From positions 1 to 5,331 of the forward strand of contig JAOZSS010000172.1 of assembly GCA_029939545.1 (NCBI GenBank): a DNA stretch of 5,331 nt, read 5' to 3'. The notes under the pieces were generated by a model, which worked only from the letters and a program-made list of their open reading frames with translations, did no database searches and was not told where the DNA came from. A program made the position numbers and the translations under genes. Positions 1-5,331 of this stretch are shown in pieces (position 1 is the first letter of the stretch; each line of letters begins with the position of its first letter). Source of the DNA: Kiritimatiellia bacterium. Its GTDB lineage: Bacteria > Verrucomicrobiota > Kiritimatiellia > UBA8416 > JABMPJ01.

Positions 1-392
1 CGCCGGGTGCACAGCAGGGCAGGCAAGACCAGGCCCAGGGCAACAAAGTCAAGGTGCTTGAGCAGGATATGTAACGAGGCTCCGGGGGCCACGCCAAGAG
101 GGATAAGCAGGCAGGCCAGCACAAGGAAAAGCAGCGCAAGCAGACCGGGAGGATTGATCCAGGCCGCCAAAACATGACGACCAGCCGTGCAGAAGGCGTA
201 GATCACCGTGAGTAGAATCGCCACATCCTGAACGGCCTTGGATCGGAATTTCCAGGCGGCGAAGAGGGCCACGGCACCCAGCAGAATTATCCCCACGGAG
301 CGTACGGGGCTCCGGGAATCTATCAGGCAGGCCGAATCCTCTTCAGGTGGGGAGCTCCTCCCAGACAGAGAGGAATAGCGAGACCGCCTCAT
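1..392 (-). CDS. Multi-pass membrane protein, partial (C-terminus beyond left edge)
   Basis: An open frame starts with ATG at 392 and continues to the window edge, giving 130 residues without a stop. A polar N-terminus of about 30 residues, rich in Ser and Arg, is followed by at least four hydrophobic stretches: about residues 33-48, 54-71, 83-102 and 115-128. This makes it an inner-membrane protein; the N-terminus is not a classical signal peptide. I do not recognise a family and assign no function. The start overlaps the stop of the ParB-like gene in ATGA, and a G-rich run (complement of 400-404) lies 7 nt before the ATG. Translation is therefore probably coupled to that gene and the two are probably one operon. 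The reading frame is well supported by continuous hydrophobic periodicity and the absence of stops; the full length is unknown. Confidence 0.72.
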   Translation of the reverse strand, partial: MRRSRYSSLSGRSSPPEEDSACLIDSRSPVRSVGIILLGAVALFAAWKFRSKAVQDVAILLTVIYAFCTAGRHVLAAWINPPGLLALLFLVLACLLIPLGVAPGASLHILLKHLDFVALGLVLPALLCTR

Positions 393-844
393 CACAGATC
401 CCCCGCGGTAGCCTGTTGGGGTGTCTCGGCCTCGTCTAGCGGCGTCGCTCTGACACGGCCCCGCCTGAACAGGCGACCGAAGACCCGGCCAAAGAAGTCA
501 CGGATTCTCACACCCACGCTCGGGCGACGAAGTTTCTCCAGCCGCCGATAGCCGGAGAGGAGCTCCTCGGGGGAGAAGTCCTTGCGATTGACATTCTCGG
601 CCAGCTCCATCTCCAGCTTGTCAGCCGGATTGTCACGATCTACGACCACGGCGTCGATCGTGTACCATCCCAGTTTGCGGGCCGAAAGCAGACGGCGATG
701 ACCGGCAATCAGCTCGTTCTTGCGAGTGACCATGATCGGGCTCATCTGCCCGAAGCTCTGCATACTGTCCATGAGCGTCGTCAGGTCGCCCACATCCGTC
801 CGCACACGCTCCTTGATGACAACCGAATTGACCGATATCTGCAT
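392..844 (-). CDS. Short ParB N-terminal (ParB/Srx-type) domain protein with a basic amphipathic tail
   Basis: This 150-residue protein carries a ParB-type N-terminal domain over about residues 1-105. FGQMSPIMVT (31-40) resembles ParB box I. ELIAGHRR (44-51) matches the box II position, with GHRR where chromosomal ParB usually has GERR. ELAENVNRKDFSPEE (80-94) matches the ENxxR region. Canonical ParB uses these elements for CTP and sliding-clamp function. The central helix-turn-helix that binds parS and the C-terminal dimerisation domain are both absent, and the protein is about half the usual ParB length. After the domain comes an Arg/Phe-rich segment (about 110-132, including RIRDFFGRVFGRLFRRGR) that could form an amphipathic, membrane-binding or nucleic-acid-binding helix. 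GGAG (complement of 851-854) lies 6 nt before the ATG and supports the start. No parA lies beside it; the coupled downstream gene encodes a membrane protein. It is probably not the chromosomal ParB; its function is unknown. Confidence 0.85.
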   Translation of the reverse strand: MQISVNSVVIKERVRTDVGDLTTLMDSMQSFGQMSPIMVTRKNELIAGHRRLLSARKLGWYTIDAVVVDRDNPADKLEMELAENVNRKDFSPEELLSGYRRLEKLRRPSVGVRIRDFFGRVFGRLFRRGRVRATPLDEAETPQQATAGDL

Positions 845-1007
845 TTTAGACTCCGCCGCCGTACCTTATCCCACAACCCAGAACCCGACTCGGCCGGAAA
901 GTTCAGACCTCAGTGTCGCACATCACGCCGCTTCTTCAAGCATGGAGTGCGAAATGCGGAATTGAATTCGAGGACGGGAAGCTGTACTACTTAGCCTAAA
1001 CCTAATC

Positions 1008-2909
1008 ATGAAAAACACAACTCACAGCATGCCTTCGAAGCACCGGCGACCGCGCCGTCGACGACCGCATGCCGTCACCGCCCAGCCATCGCCCCAGCCA
1101 CACATGTTCAGCGTGCCCAACCCGTTCAAGGGCAACATCCCCCGCAAGCTGTTCCTCCCCGTCGGGCGCATCCTCGACAAGGTGCTGGGGCTGGATGGCA
1201 TCTACGACATCTACATGCGCAGTGCCGCCGGCTCCCGTGAGCGCCCTTTCTCTGACAATGTGCTGGAGGCCATGGACCTCACGTTCGAGGTGTCGGAAGC
1301 CGACGTGGCGCGTATCCCCGAGACGGGGCCGATCGTCGTCGTGGCCAACCATTGTTTCGGCGGCGTCGAAGGCGTGCTGCTTGCCTCCCTGCTGCGGATG
1401 GTGCGCCAGGACGTCCGCATTATGGCCAACTACATGTTGTCCCGTATCCCGGAGATGCATGAGCTATTCTTTTTCGTCGATCCGTTCGGCGGCAAGGATG
1501 CCCCGCGCTCCAATATCCGCCCGATCAAGCAGTCCATCAAGTGGCTCCGCAATGGCGGCGCTTTCGGTGTATTTCCCTCCGGCGAGGTCGCGCATTTCGA
1601 TCCACGCAAACGTGCTGTCGTTGAGGGCGAGTGGAGCACATCCATCGGCGGCGTGATACGCCGCACGAAGGCGACGGTTGTACCGGTCTTCTTCGACGGA
1701 TCCAACACGGTCCTGTTTCACCTGCTCGGGCTTGTCCATCCCCGTCTGCGCACGGCCCGGCTGCCACACGAGTTACTCAACAAGCAGGGACGCACCATTC
1801 CTGCCTATATTGGGAATCCGATTCCTTTCTCTCGTCTTGAGGACATCGATACCGACCGCGAGATCATCGACTATGTCCGGATGAGAACCTACAACCTCAG
1901 CAACCGCAAAGGCCATCGATCGCACCGCATCATCAGGCTACCCCGTCAAAGCCCGCCAGCCAGTGTCCAAACGCCTGTTGCGGATCCCGTCTCTGCTGAC
2001 AAGCTTGCGGCAGAGCTGGATGCTTTGGATGCCGACCAGTGTATGCTCACGTCCAAGGAGCTTTCGGTATGGGAGGTCACGGCGAGGCAAGCACCCGCGA
2101 TTCTTCACGAGATTGGACGCCTGCGCGAGGAAGCGTTTCGAGCTGTCGGTGAAGGCACCGGACGTGCGATCGATCTGGACGAGTATGACGACTACTATCA
2201 CCACCTTTTCCTCTGGAACAGCGACAGTCGCGAAATTGTGGCGGCGTATCGGCTCGGGGCAACAGACGAGATCATCCCACAGCGAGGGCTCCGCGGGCTC
2301 TACACGTATAGCCTGTTTCGCTATCGACGCAAGCTGATCGACCGCATTCAGCCTGCACTGGAGCTGGGGCGCTCCTTTGTTCGGATCAGCTACCAGAGGA
2401 ACTACACTCCTCTTCTGACGCTGTGGAAGGGCATTGCCACATTTGTCGCACGCAACCCTCGCTATCACATGCTGTTCGGTCCTGTCAGCATTTCCGATGA
2501 CTACGGCACCCGGTCACGCAACCTACTCATGGCCTTCCTGAAAATGAACAAGTTTGAACCCGAGCTGGCGCGCCTGGTCAAGGCACGGACACCCGTGCGC
2601 CAGCCCTTCCTGCGCAAGCTGCGTCACCGGGAAATGCGCACCGTGGTAGAGAACATCGACGAAGTGGAATCGCTTATCGCCGATGTTGAGACGAATATGA
2701 AAGGGATGCCGATCTTGTTGAAGCAGTACCTCAAGTTGGGAGGTAAGCTGCTTGGCTTTAACATTGACCCGGCATTTCACTACGTGTTGGATGGGTTGAT
2801 CCTGGTTGACCTGCGGGAAACGGATGACCGCATACTGCGGCGGTACATGGGCAACAAACCCTTTGCCGAGTACCGGGCGTTCTGGCGGGAGCAGCAAGAC
2901 ATCAGCTAG
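1008..2909 (+). CDS. OlsF-like bifunctional aminolipid acyltransferase (PlsC/LPLAT domain plus OlsB/GNAT domain)
   Basis: This 633-residue protein has two acyltransferase regions. The LPLAT/PlsC-like part (about 40-305) has ANHCFGGVEG (113-122; H115 with an acidic E121, the spacing seen in this hemolysin/OlsF-type branch), FPSGEV (189-194), VPVFFDGSN (225-233) and the branch-typical HPRLRTARLPHELLNKQGR (244-262). A linker rich in Pro, Ala and Asp (about 310-345) leads to an OlsB-like GNAT part (about 350-600), with VAAYRLG (411-417), ELGRSFV (452-458), the LWKGI region (472-476) and LLKQYLKLGGKLLGFNIDP (570-588). In known aminolipid pathways the OlsB-type domain N-acylates an amino acid such as ornithine with a 3-hydroxyacyl chain, and the PlsC-type domain O-acylates that hydroxyl. 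Bifunctional OlsF, as I recall, has this same domain order. The product would be an ornithine- or glycine-type membrane lipid; the amino acid cannot be read from sequence. No clear ribosome site precedes the ATG at 1008, and the first 32 residues are Arg-rich and low in complexity, so Met8 or Met33 (position 1104) are alternative starts. It is probably co-transcribed with the sulfatase 19 nt downstream. Confidence 0.88.
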   Translation: MKNTTHSMPSKHRRPRRRRPHAVTAQPSPQPHMFSVPNPFKGNIPRKLFLPVGRILDKVLGLDGIYDIYMRSAAGSRERPFSDNVLEAMDLTFEVSEADVARIPETGPIVVVANHCFGGVEGVLLASLLRMVRQDVRIMANYMLSRIPEMHELFFFVDPFGGKDAPRSNIRPIKQSIKWLRNGGAFGVFPSGEVAHFDPRKRAVVEGEWSTSIGGVIRRTKATVVPVFFDGSNTVLFHLLGLVHPRLRTARLPHELLNKQGRTIPAYIGNPIPFSRLEDIDTDREIIDYVRMRTYNLSNRKGHRSHRIIRLPRQSPPASVQTPVADPVSADKLAAELDALDADQCMLTSKELSVWEVTARQAPAILHEIGRLREEAFRAVGEGTGRAIDLDEYDDYYHHLFLWNSDSREIVAAYRLGATDEIIPQRGLRGLYTYSLFRYRRKLIDRIQPALELGRSFVRISYQRNYTPLLTLWKGIATFVARNPRYHMLFGPVSISDDYGTRSRNLLMAFLKMNKFEPELARLVKARTPVRQPFLRKLRHREMRTVVENIDEVESLIADVETNMKGMPILLKQYLKLGGKLLGFNIDPAFHYVLDGLILVDLRETDDRILRRYMGNKPFAEYRAFWREQQDIS

Positions 2910-2928
2910 ACGCGGAAGACTGTTTACC

Positions 2929-4326
2929 ATGAAGCAACCGAACATTTTGTTTATCATGTCGGACGATCATGCGGCGCACGCGATGAGCTGCTACCGCAGC
3001 CGCATCAACCGGACCCCGGGCATTGACCGTATTGCCTCGGAAGGCATGCGTTTCAACAACTGCTTCTGCACCAATTCCATCTGTACGCCAAGCCGGGCCG
3101 CCATCCTGACCGGGACCTATAACCACGTTAACGGCGTGACCACGCTGGCCACCATGATGGACAACCGCCTGCAGACGTTCCCAAAGCTATTGCAGGGGGC
3201 CGGCTACCAGACAGCCGTGGTCGGCAAGTGGCACTTGGGCCAGGGGAAAGAGCACGAACCAACCGGATTCGATTACTGGTGTGTGCTCCCCGGTCAGGGC
3301 CTGTACCACGACCCGGAAATGATCGAGATGGGCGAGAAGAAGACGGTTCCCGGCTATGTCACCGACCTCATCACGGAGCGTTCATTAGACTGGTTGAAGC
3401 AACGCGATACGAACCGGCCCTTCTGTCTGCTCTGTCACCACAAAGCGCCGCACCGCCCTTGGGAACCGGCGCCGCGCCACCTCGACCGGCTACGGTACAC
3501 GAAGATTGCTGAACCGGAGACTCTACACGACGACTACCGCAATCGGGCACGCGCGGCTGCGGCCGCCACGATGCGGGTTGATCGCGATCTGGACGCCACC
3601 GACCTGAAGGAGCCCACTCCCGATGGCCTGTCGGAAGTGGAAGAACGGAAGTGGAAGTACCAGCGTTACATAAAGGACTACCTGTCGTGTATCGCTTCGG
3701 TGGATGAGAGCGTTAACTCGCTCCTGGACTACCTCGACGAGAACGGGCTGGTCGAAGACACGATCGTGATTTACACCTCTGCCCAGGGCTTCTTCCTGGG
3801 AGACCACGGCTGGTATGACAAGCGGTTCATGTACGAAGAGTCGCTGCGTATGCCTTTTGTCATTCGCTACCCGCGCGAGATTGCGCCGCATTCAGTGTGC
3901 GATGACATGATCCTGAACGTCGATATTGCCTCCACGTTCCTTGACTTCGCCGACATATCCATCCCCTCCGATATACAGGGCAGCAGCTTCCGCTCCCTCT
4001 TGGGCGGCAAGGTGCCGGCCGACTGGCAAACATCCATGTACTACCGCTACTGGATGCACCTGGCCCATCACAACGTCTATGCCCACTACGGCGTACGGAC
4101 CCTGCGCTTCAAGCTGATCTACTACTACTCAGACAGCATGGGACAGCCCGGATCGATCGATGAATCACGCGAACAGGAATGGGAGCTCTTTGATCTTGAA
4201 CGCGACCCGCAGGAGATGAACAACGTCTACCACGACCCGGAGTACGCCGACGTTGTGACCGACCTTAAAGAAGAGCTGCACCGCCTGCAGGAACAAGTGG
4301 GCGATTCGCCTTGCAAAGAGATATAG
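2929..4326 (+). CDS. Type I (formylglycine) sulfatase family protein with an altered metal site
   Basis: This 465-residue protein belongs to the alkaline phosphatase/sulfatase superfamily, whose members hydrolyse sulfate esters. Family features visible: N-terminal strand NILFIMSDDH with metal ligands D12 and D13; CTPSRAAILTG (52-62) with the C/SxPSR signature, C52 being the residue oxidised to formylglycine and R56 its partner; GKWHLG (99-104) with K100 and H102; KAPHRP (172-177) with H175; YDKRFMYEESLRMP (296-309) with K298. The C-terminus (about 370-460) resembles the sulfatase-associated DUF4976 region. The normal TSDxG metal motif reads TSAQG here (283-287): Ala285 stands where a calcium-binding Asp is expected. 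No signal peptide or lipobox is seen, so it is probably cytoplasmic, unlike many polysaccharide sulfatases. I chose ATG 2929 because the family begins right at this strand; an in-frame ATG at 2806 would add 41 unrelated residues inside the upstream gene. A weak GGAAG (2914-2918) precedes it. The substrate is unknown; a lipid-linked one is possible from the context. Activity is uncertain. Confidence 0.9.
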   Translation: MKQPNILFIMSDDHAAHAMSCYRSRINRTPGIDRIASEGMRFNNCFCTNSICTPSRAAILTGTYNHVNGVTTLATMMDNRLQTFPKLLQGAGYQTAVVGKWHLGQGKEHEPTGFDYWCVLPGQGLYHDPEMIEMGEKKTVPGYVTDLITERSLDWLKQRDTNRPFCLLCHHKAPHRPWEPAPRHLDRLRYTKIAEPETLHDDYRNRARAAAAATMRVDRDLDATDLKEPTPDGLSEVEERKWKYQRYIKDYLSCIASVDESVNSLLDYLDENGLVEDTIVIYTSAQGFFLGDHGWYDKRFMYEESLRMPFVIRYPREIAPHSVCDDMILNVDIASTFLDFADISIPSDIQGSSFRSLLGGKVPADWQTSMYYRYWMHLAHHNVYAHYGVRTLRFKLIYYYSDSMGQPGSIDESREQEWELFDLERDPQEMNNVYHDPEYADVVTDLKEELHRLQEQVGDSPCKEI

Positions 4327-4340
4327 GGCGCGTCGCCCTA
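4324..4340. terminator. Perfect 7-bp hairpin between convergent genes, containing both stop codons
   Basis: TAGGGCG-CGT-CGCCCTA is a perfect 7-bp inverted repeat with a 3-nt loop. The left arm begins with the TAG stop of the sulfatase gene, and the right arm ends with the CTA that is the TAG stop of the leftward zinc ribbon-EIIA gene. The stop codons are separated by only 11 nt. Position and symmetry suggest a short bidirectional terminator or 3'-end stabiliser. Neither side has a clear U tract, so intrinsic termination is not certain. Confidence 0.45.
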
Positions 4341-5174
4341 CTTCACGGTCTTGCGCGTGAGCTTGCCCAGAGCCTTCCACAGTCCGTCGGCACCTTTCTC
4401 AGCCAGAATTTCCTTGCGCGCGTCAGCATCGGAGAACGTCTCTGCCAGCCCTGCCAGCAGTTTCAGGTAGAACGCACTGGCGGCGGTCGGAATCACGATA
4501 AACACCACGATTTGAGTCAACTGCTCCTGGTCGCTATCCCACTGAATGCCTTTTGACGACAGGCCCACTGCGAGTGTCAGGCCACCTCCTTCGACGCCGC
4601 GCACATGCGGCACAGCCAGCCCATGTCCCACTGCGGTGCTCACAATGGCTTCGCGTTGCAGCGAGGCCTCGACAAGCTTATCGGAACCTTCCACGAACCC
4701 CTCGGATTCCAGCTTGGAGGCCATCTCCGAGATGACGTCCTCAACCGAGGTTGAAGAGAGTTTGGGGATCATCAGAGAAGGCGACGAGAACCGGGCAATG
4801 CCGCCCTTCTGCCGTCCCGTGCGCCGCCGCTTGCTCGCAATCCGCTTGGCGGCAGATTCCACAAAATAGAGCATGCGCGCACAGTTTGGGCAGCTATGCA
4901 CCTCCCGCGCAAGCCGTACGGCCTGGACCAAGCTGATCGGCAGTATCATTCCGCAACCGGAACAGACCTGCTCACCTATCGGGACAATGGCCGACTGCTG
5001 CTTGTTGTTGAGTTTCTCAGCGTGTTCGCGAATATCTCGCGGCAGTTTGGCCGTCATGCCCTTGATGGCGTCGTTTAACTTGTCCAGGTGTGCCTCACCA
5101 TTCATGACCTTCTGCTCGTTGCGGATGAGAATCAATTCCTCCAACTGAATCAACTGGTTCACTACGGGATGCAT
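4338..5174 (-). CDS. CT398-type C4 zinc ribbon fused to a PTS EIIA (PtsN-like) domain
   Basis: This 278-residue protein has three parts. Residues 1-65 form a charged, helical, probably coiled-coil segment. Residues 66-106 form a C4 zinc ribbon: VCSGCGMILP (70-79; C71, C74) and SCPNCARMLYF (94-104; C95, C98), the pattern of the CT398/CdsZ-type C4 zinc ribbon family, whose usual members have a much longer coiled coil. After an Arg/Lys-rich linker (about 110-128), residues 133-278 form an EIIA domain of the fructose/nitrogen PTS type. Its GLAVPH (185-190) matches the GIAIPH site of PtsN, making H190 the likely phosphorylated histidine. The fusion suggests a sensor or regulator in which EIIA phosphorylation is relayed through a zinc-ribbon, possibly nucleic-acid- or protein-binding, module. 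No HPr, EI, EIIB or EIIC gene is nearby, which argues against a simple sugar transporter role. The start at 5174 is chosen over the in-frame ATG at 5204 because GGAGG lies 6 nt before it and the family motif begins there. It converges with the sulfatase gene. Confidence 0.88.
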   Translation of the reverse strand: MHPVVNQLIQLEELILIRNEQKVMNGEAHLDKLNDAIKGMTAKLPRDIREHAEKLNNKQQSAIVPIGEQVCSGCGMILPISLVQAVRLAREVHSCPNCARMLYFVESAAKRIASKRRRTGRQKGGIARFSSPSLMIPKLSSTSVEDVISEMASKLESEGFVEGSDKLVEASLQREAIVSTAVGHGLAVPHVRGVEGGGLTLAVGLSSKGIQWDSDQEQLTQIVVFIVIPTAASAFYLKLLAGLAETFSDADARKEILAEKGADGLWKALGKLTRKTVK

Positions 5175-5180
5175 AAAAAA

Positions 5181-5185
5181 CCTCC
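5181..5185 (-). promoter_or_regulatory. Shine-Dalgarno site that fixes the start of the zinc ribbon-EIIA gene
   Basis: On the minus strand TGGAGG is followed by a run of six T and then ATG (5174-5172). This is the strongest ribosome site in the window and places the start at 5174, ten codons inside the longest possible frame. The T6 spacer is a little unusual but gives a normal 6-nt spacing. Confidence 0.8.
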
Positions 5186-5191
5186 AGGTAA

Positions 5192-5202
5192 GCCCTTTGG
5201 GC
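5192..5202 (-). other. Small stem-loop in the leader of the zinc ribbon-EIIA gene
   Basis: GCCC-TTT-GGGC is a perfect 4-bp inverted repeat with a 3-nt loop, ending 7 nt upstream of the GGAGG site. A stem this short may be chance, but together with the neighbouring hairpin it could influence ribosome access. Confidence 0.3.
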
Positions 5203-5212
5203 ATATGATCGA

Positions 5213-5225
5213 AGCATCCGATGCT
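5213..5225. repeat. Small inverted repeat in the upstream region of the zinc ribbon-EIIA gene
   Basis: AGCAT-CCG-ATGCT is a perfect 5-bp inverted repeat. It lies within the probable leader, 10 nt from the GCCC/GGGC stem. It could be an RNA stem or a short operator half-site pair; no regulator can be named. Confidence 0.3.
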
Positions 5226-5283
5226 AACAGAGGAATCGTAGGAACACCACCTCTTTCAAATACCTTTTTCGTATGCGGTGGTC

Positions 5284-5312
5284 TTGACACCCTACCTGTC
5301 GCATGATAAAAA
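5284..5312 (+). promoter_or_regulatory. Candidate rightward promoter towards a gene beyond the right edge
   Basis: A perfect TTGACA (5284-5289) is followed after 17 bp by TAAAAA (5307-5312; 4 of 6 matches to TATAAT). A second perfect TTGACA lies at 5325-5330, 41 bp further on, its -10 region outside the window. Such boxes fit a divergent gene to the right. The weak -10 box and the missing downstream sequence keep this tentative. Confidence 0.3.
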
Positions 5313-5331
5313 GCCGCCGTATTTTTGACAT
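5303..5331 (-). promoter_or_regulatory. Candidate promoter for the zinc ribbon-EIIA gene
   Basis: On the minus strand ATGTCA (complement of 5326-5331; 4 of 6 matches to TTGACA) and TATCAT (complement of 5303-5308; 5 of 6 matches to TATAAT) are 17 bp apart. This is the best sigma70-like pair facing the gene and would give a leader of about 120 nt including the two hairpins. The -35 box lies at the window edge and is only a fair match. Confidence 0.3.

Noticed and set aside
392..844. Call as chromosomal ParB/Spo0J with a partition locus
   Set aside because: The protein lacks the HTH and C-terminal domains, no parA is adjacent, and I found no parS-like palindrome in the window.
916..952. Inverted repeat TCGCAC ... 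GTGCGA in the divergent intergenic region
   Set aside because: A 6-bp stem with a 25-nt loop and no extension on either side is likely chance, though an operator cannot be excluded.
962..990. Possible promoter TTGAAT, 17 bp, TACTAC before the acyltransferase
   Set aside because: Only 4 of 6 and 3 of 6 matches, and the transcript start would leave a leader of about 11 nt; in 163 bp such a match is expected by chance.
1002..1460. Leftward His-rich open frame of 152 codons
   Set aside because: Its composition is what the complement of the LPLAT domain coding sequence yields; no supported start or homology.
1938..2468. Leftward open frame of 176 codons opposite the acyltransferase
   Set aside because: The opposite strand encodes clear OlsB/GNAT-type motifs through the same bases; the leftward product shows no recognisable domain and is a high-GC shadow.
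2806..2928. In-frame upstream start of the sulfatase, adding 41 residues
   Set aside because: It lies inside the acyltransferase gene, the added residues match nothing in the family, and the conserved NILFIMSDDH strand follows the ATG at 2929 directly.
2523..2957. Leftward open frame of 144 codons across the acyltransferase-sulfatase junction
   Set aside because: It overlaps conserved coding sequence of two genes on the other strand and shows no family motif.
3523..3891. Leftward open frame of 122 codons inside the sulfatase gene
   Set aside because: It lies opposite the conserved sulfatase core and has no motif of its own.
5175..5204. Upstream ATG at 5204 for the zinc ribbon-EIIA gene
   Set aside because: A GGAGG site sits inside this stretch at the right distance for ATG 5174, so the ten extra codons are leader sequence.
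5224..5331. Leftward 35-codon frame from ATG 5331 to TAG at 5226-5224
   Set aside because: No ribosome site can be seen, the composition is unremarkable, and it begins exactly at the window edge; it could be a chance frame or the end of a longer gene.

Overview
The window is about 60% GC and densely coded. It reads as a chromosomal segment of a Gram-negative-type bacterium. The gene set is a sulfatase without signal peptide, an OlsF-like aminolipid acyltransferase fusion, a Chlamydia CT398-type zinc ribbon joined to a PTS EIIA domain, and a short ParB-like protein. This suggests the PVC superphylum (Kiritimatiellota, Lentisphaerota, Verrucomicrobiota), but that is an inference from gene types, not a phylogenetic result. 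I see no tRNA, rRNA, CRISPR array, insertion sequence or att-like repeat.

Layout from left to right. (1) Positions 844 to 1 form a leftward pair: a 150-residue protein with only a ParB N-terminal-type domain, then a multi-pass membrane protein that runs off the left edge. The stop of the first and the start of the second overlap in ATGA, so translation is probably coupled. (2) Positions 845-1007 are a short divergent intergenic region without a convincing promoter. (3) Positions 1008-4326 form a rightward pair 19 nt apart: a 633-residue two-domain acyltransferase (PlsC/LPLAT-type plus OlsB/GNAT-type) and a 465-residue type I sulfatase. The sulfatase keeps its formylglycine cysteine motif but has Ala where the family normally has a metal-binding Asp. 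(4) A perfect 7-bp hairpin at 4324-4340 carries both stop codons of the convergent genes that meet there. (5) Positions 5174-4338 encode, leftward, a zinc ribbon-EIIA fusion; its start is fixed by a GGAGG site. (6) Positions 5175-5331 are its leader, with two small hairpins and candidate promoters facing both ways.

Functionally, the rightward pair looks like a lipid module: synthesis of an ornithine- or glycine-type aminolipid, possibly linked to cleavage of a sulfate (or related) ester by an enzyme that appears cytoplasmic. The zinc ribbon-EIIA protein looks regulatory rather than a transport component, because no other PTS gene is visible. The ParB-like/membrane pair is of unknown function. 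The strongest leads are the altered sulfatase active site next to the lipid acyltransferase, and the zinc ribbon-EIIA fusion.
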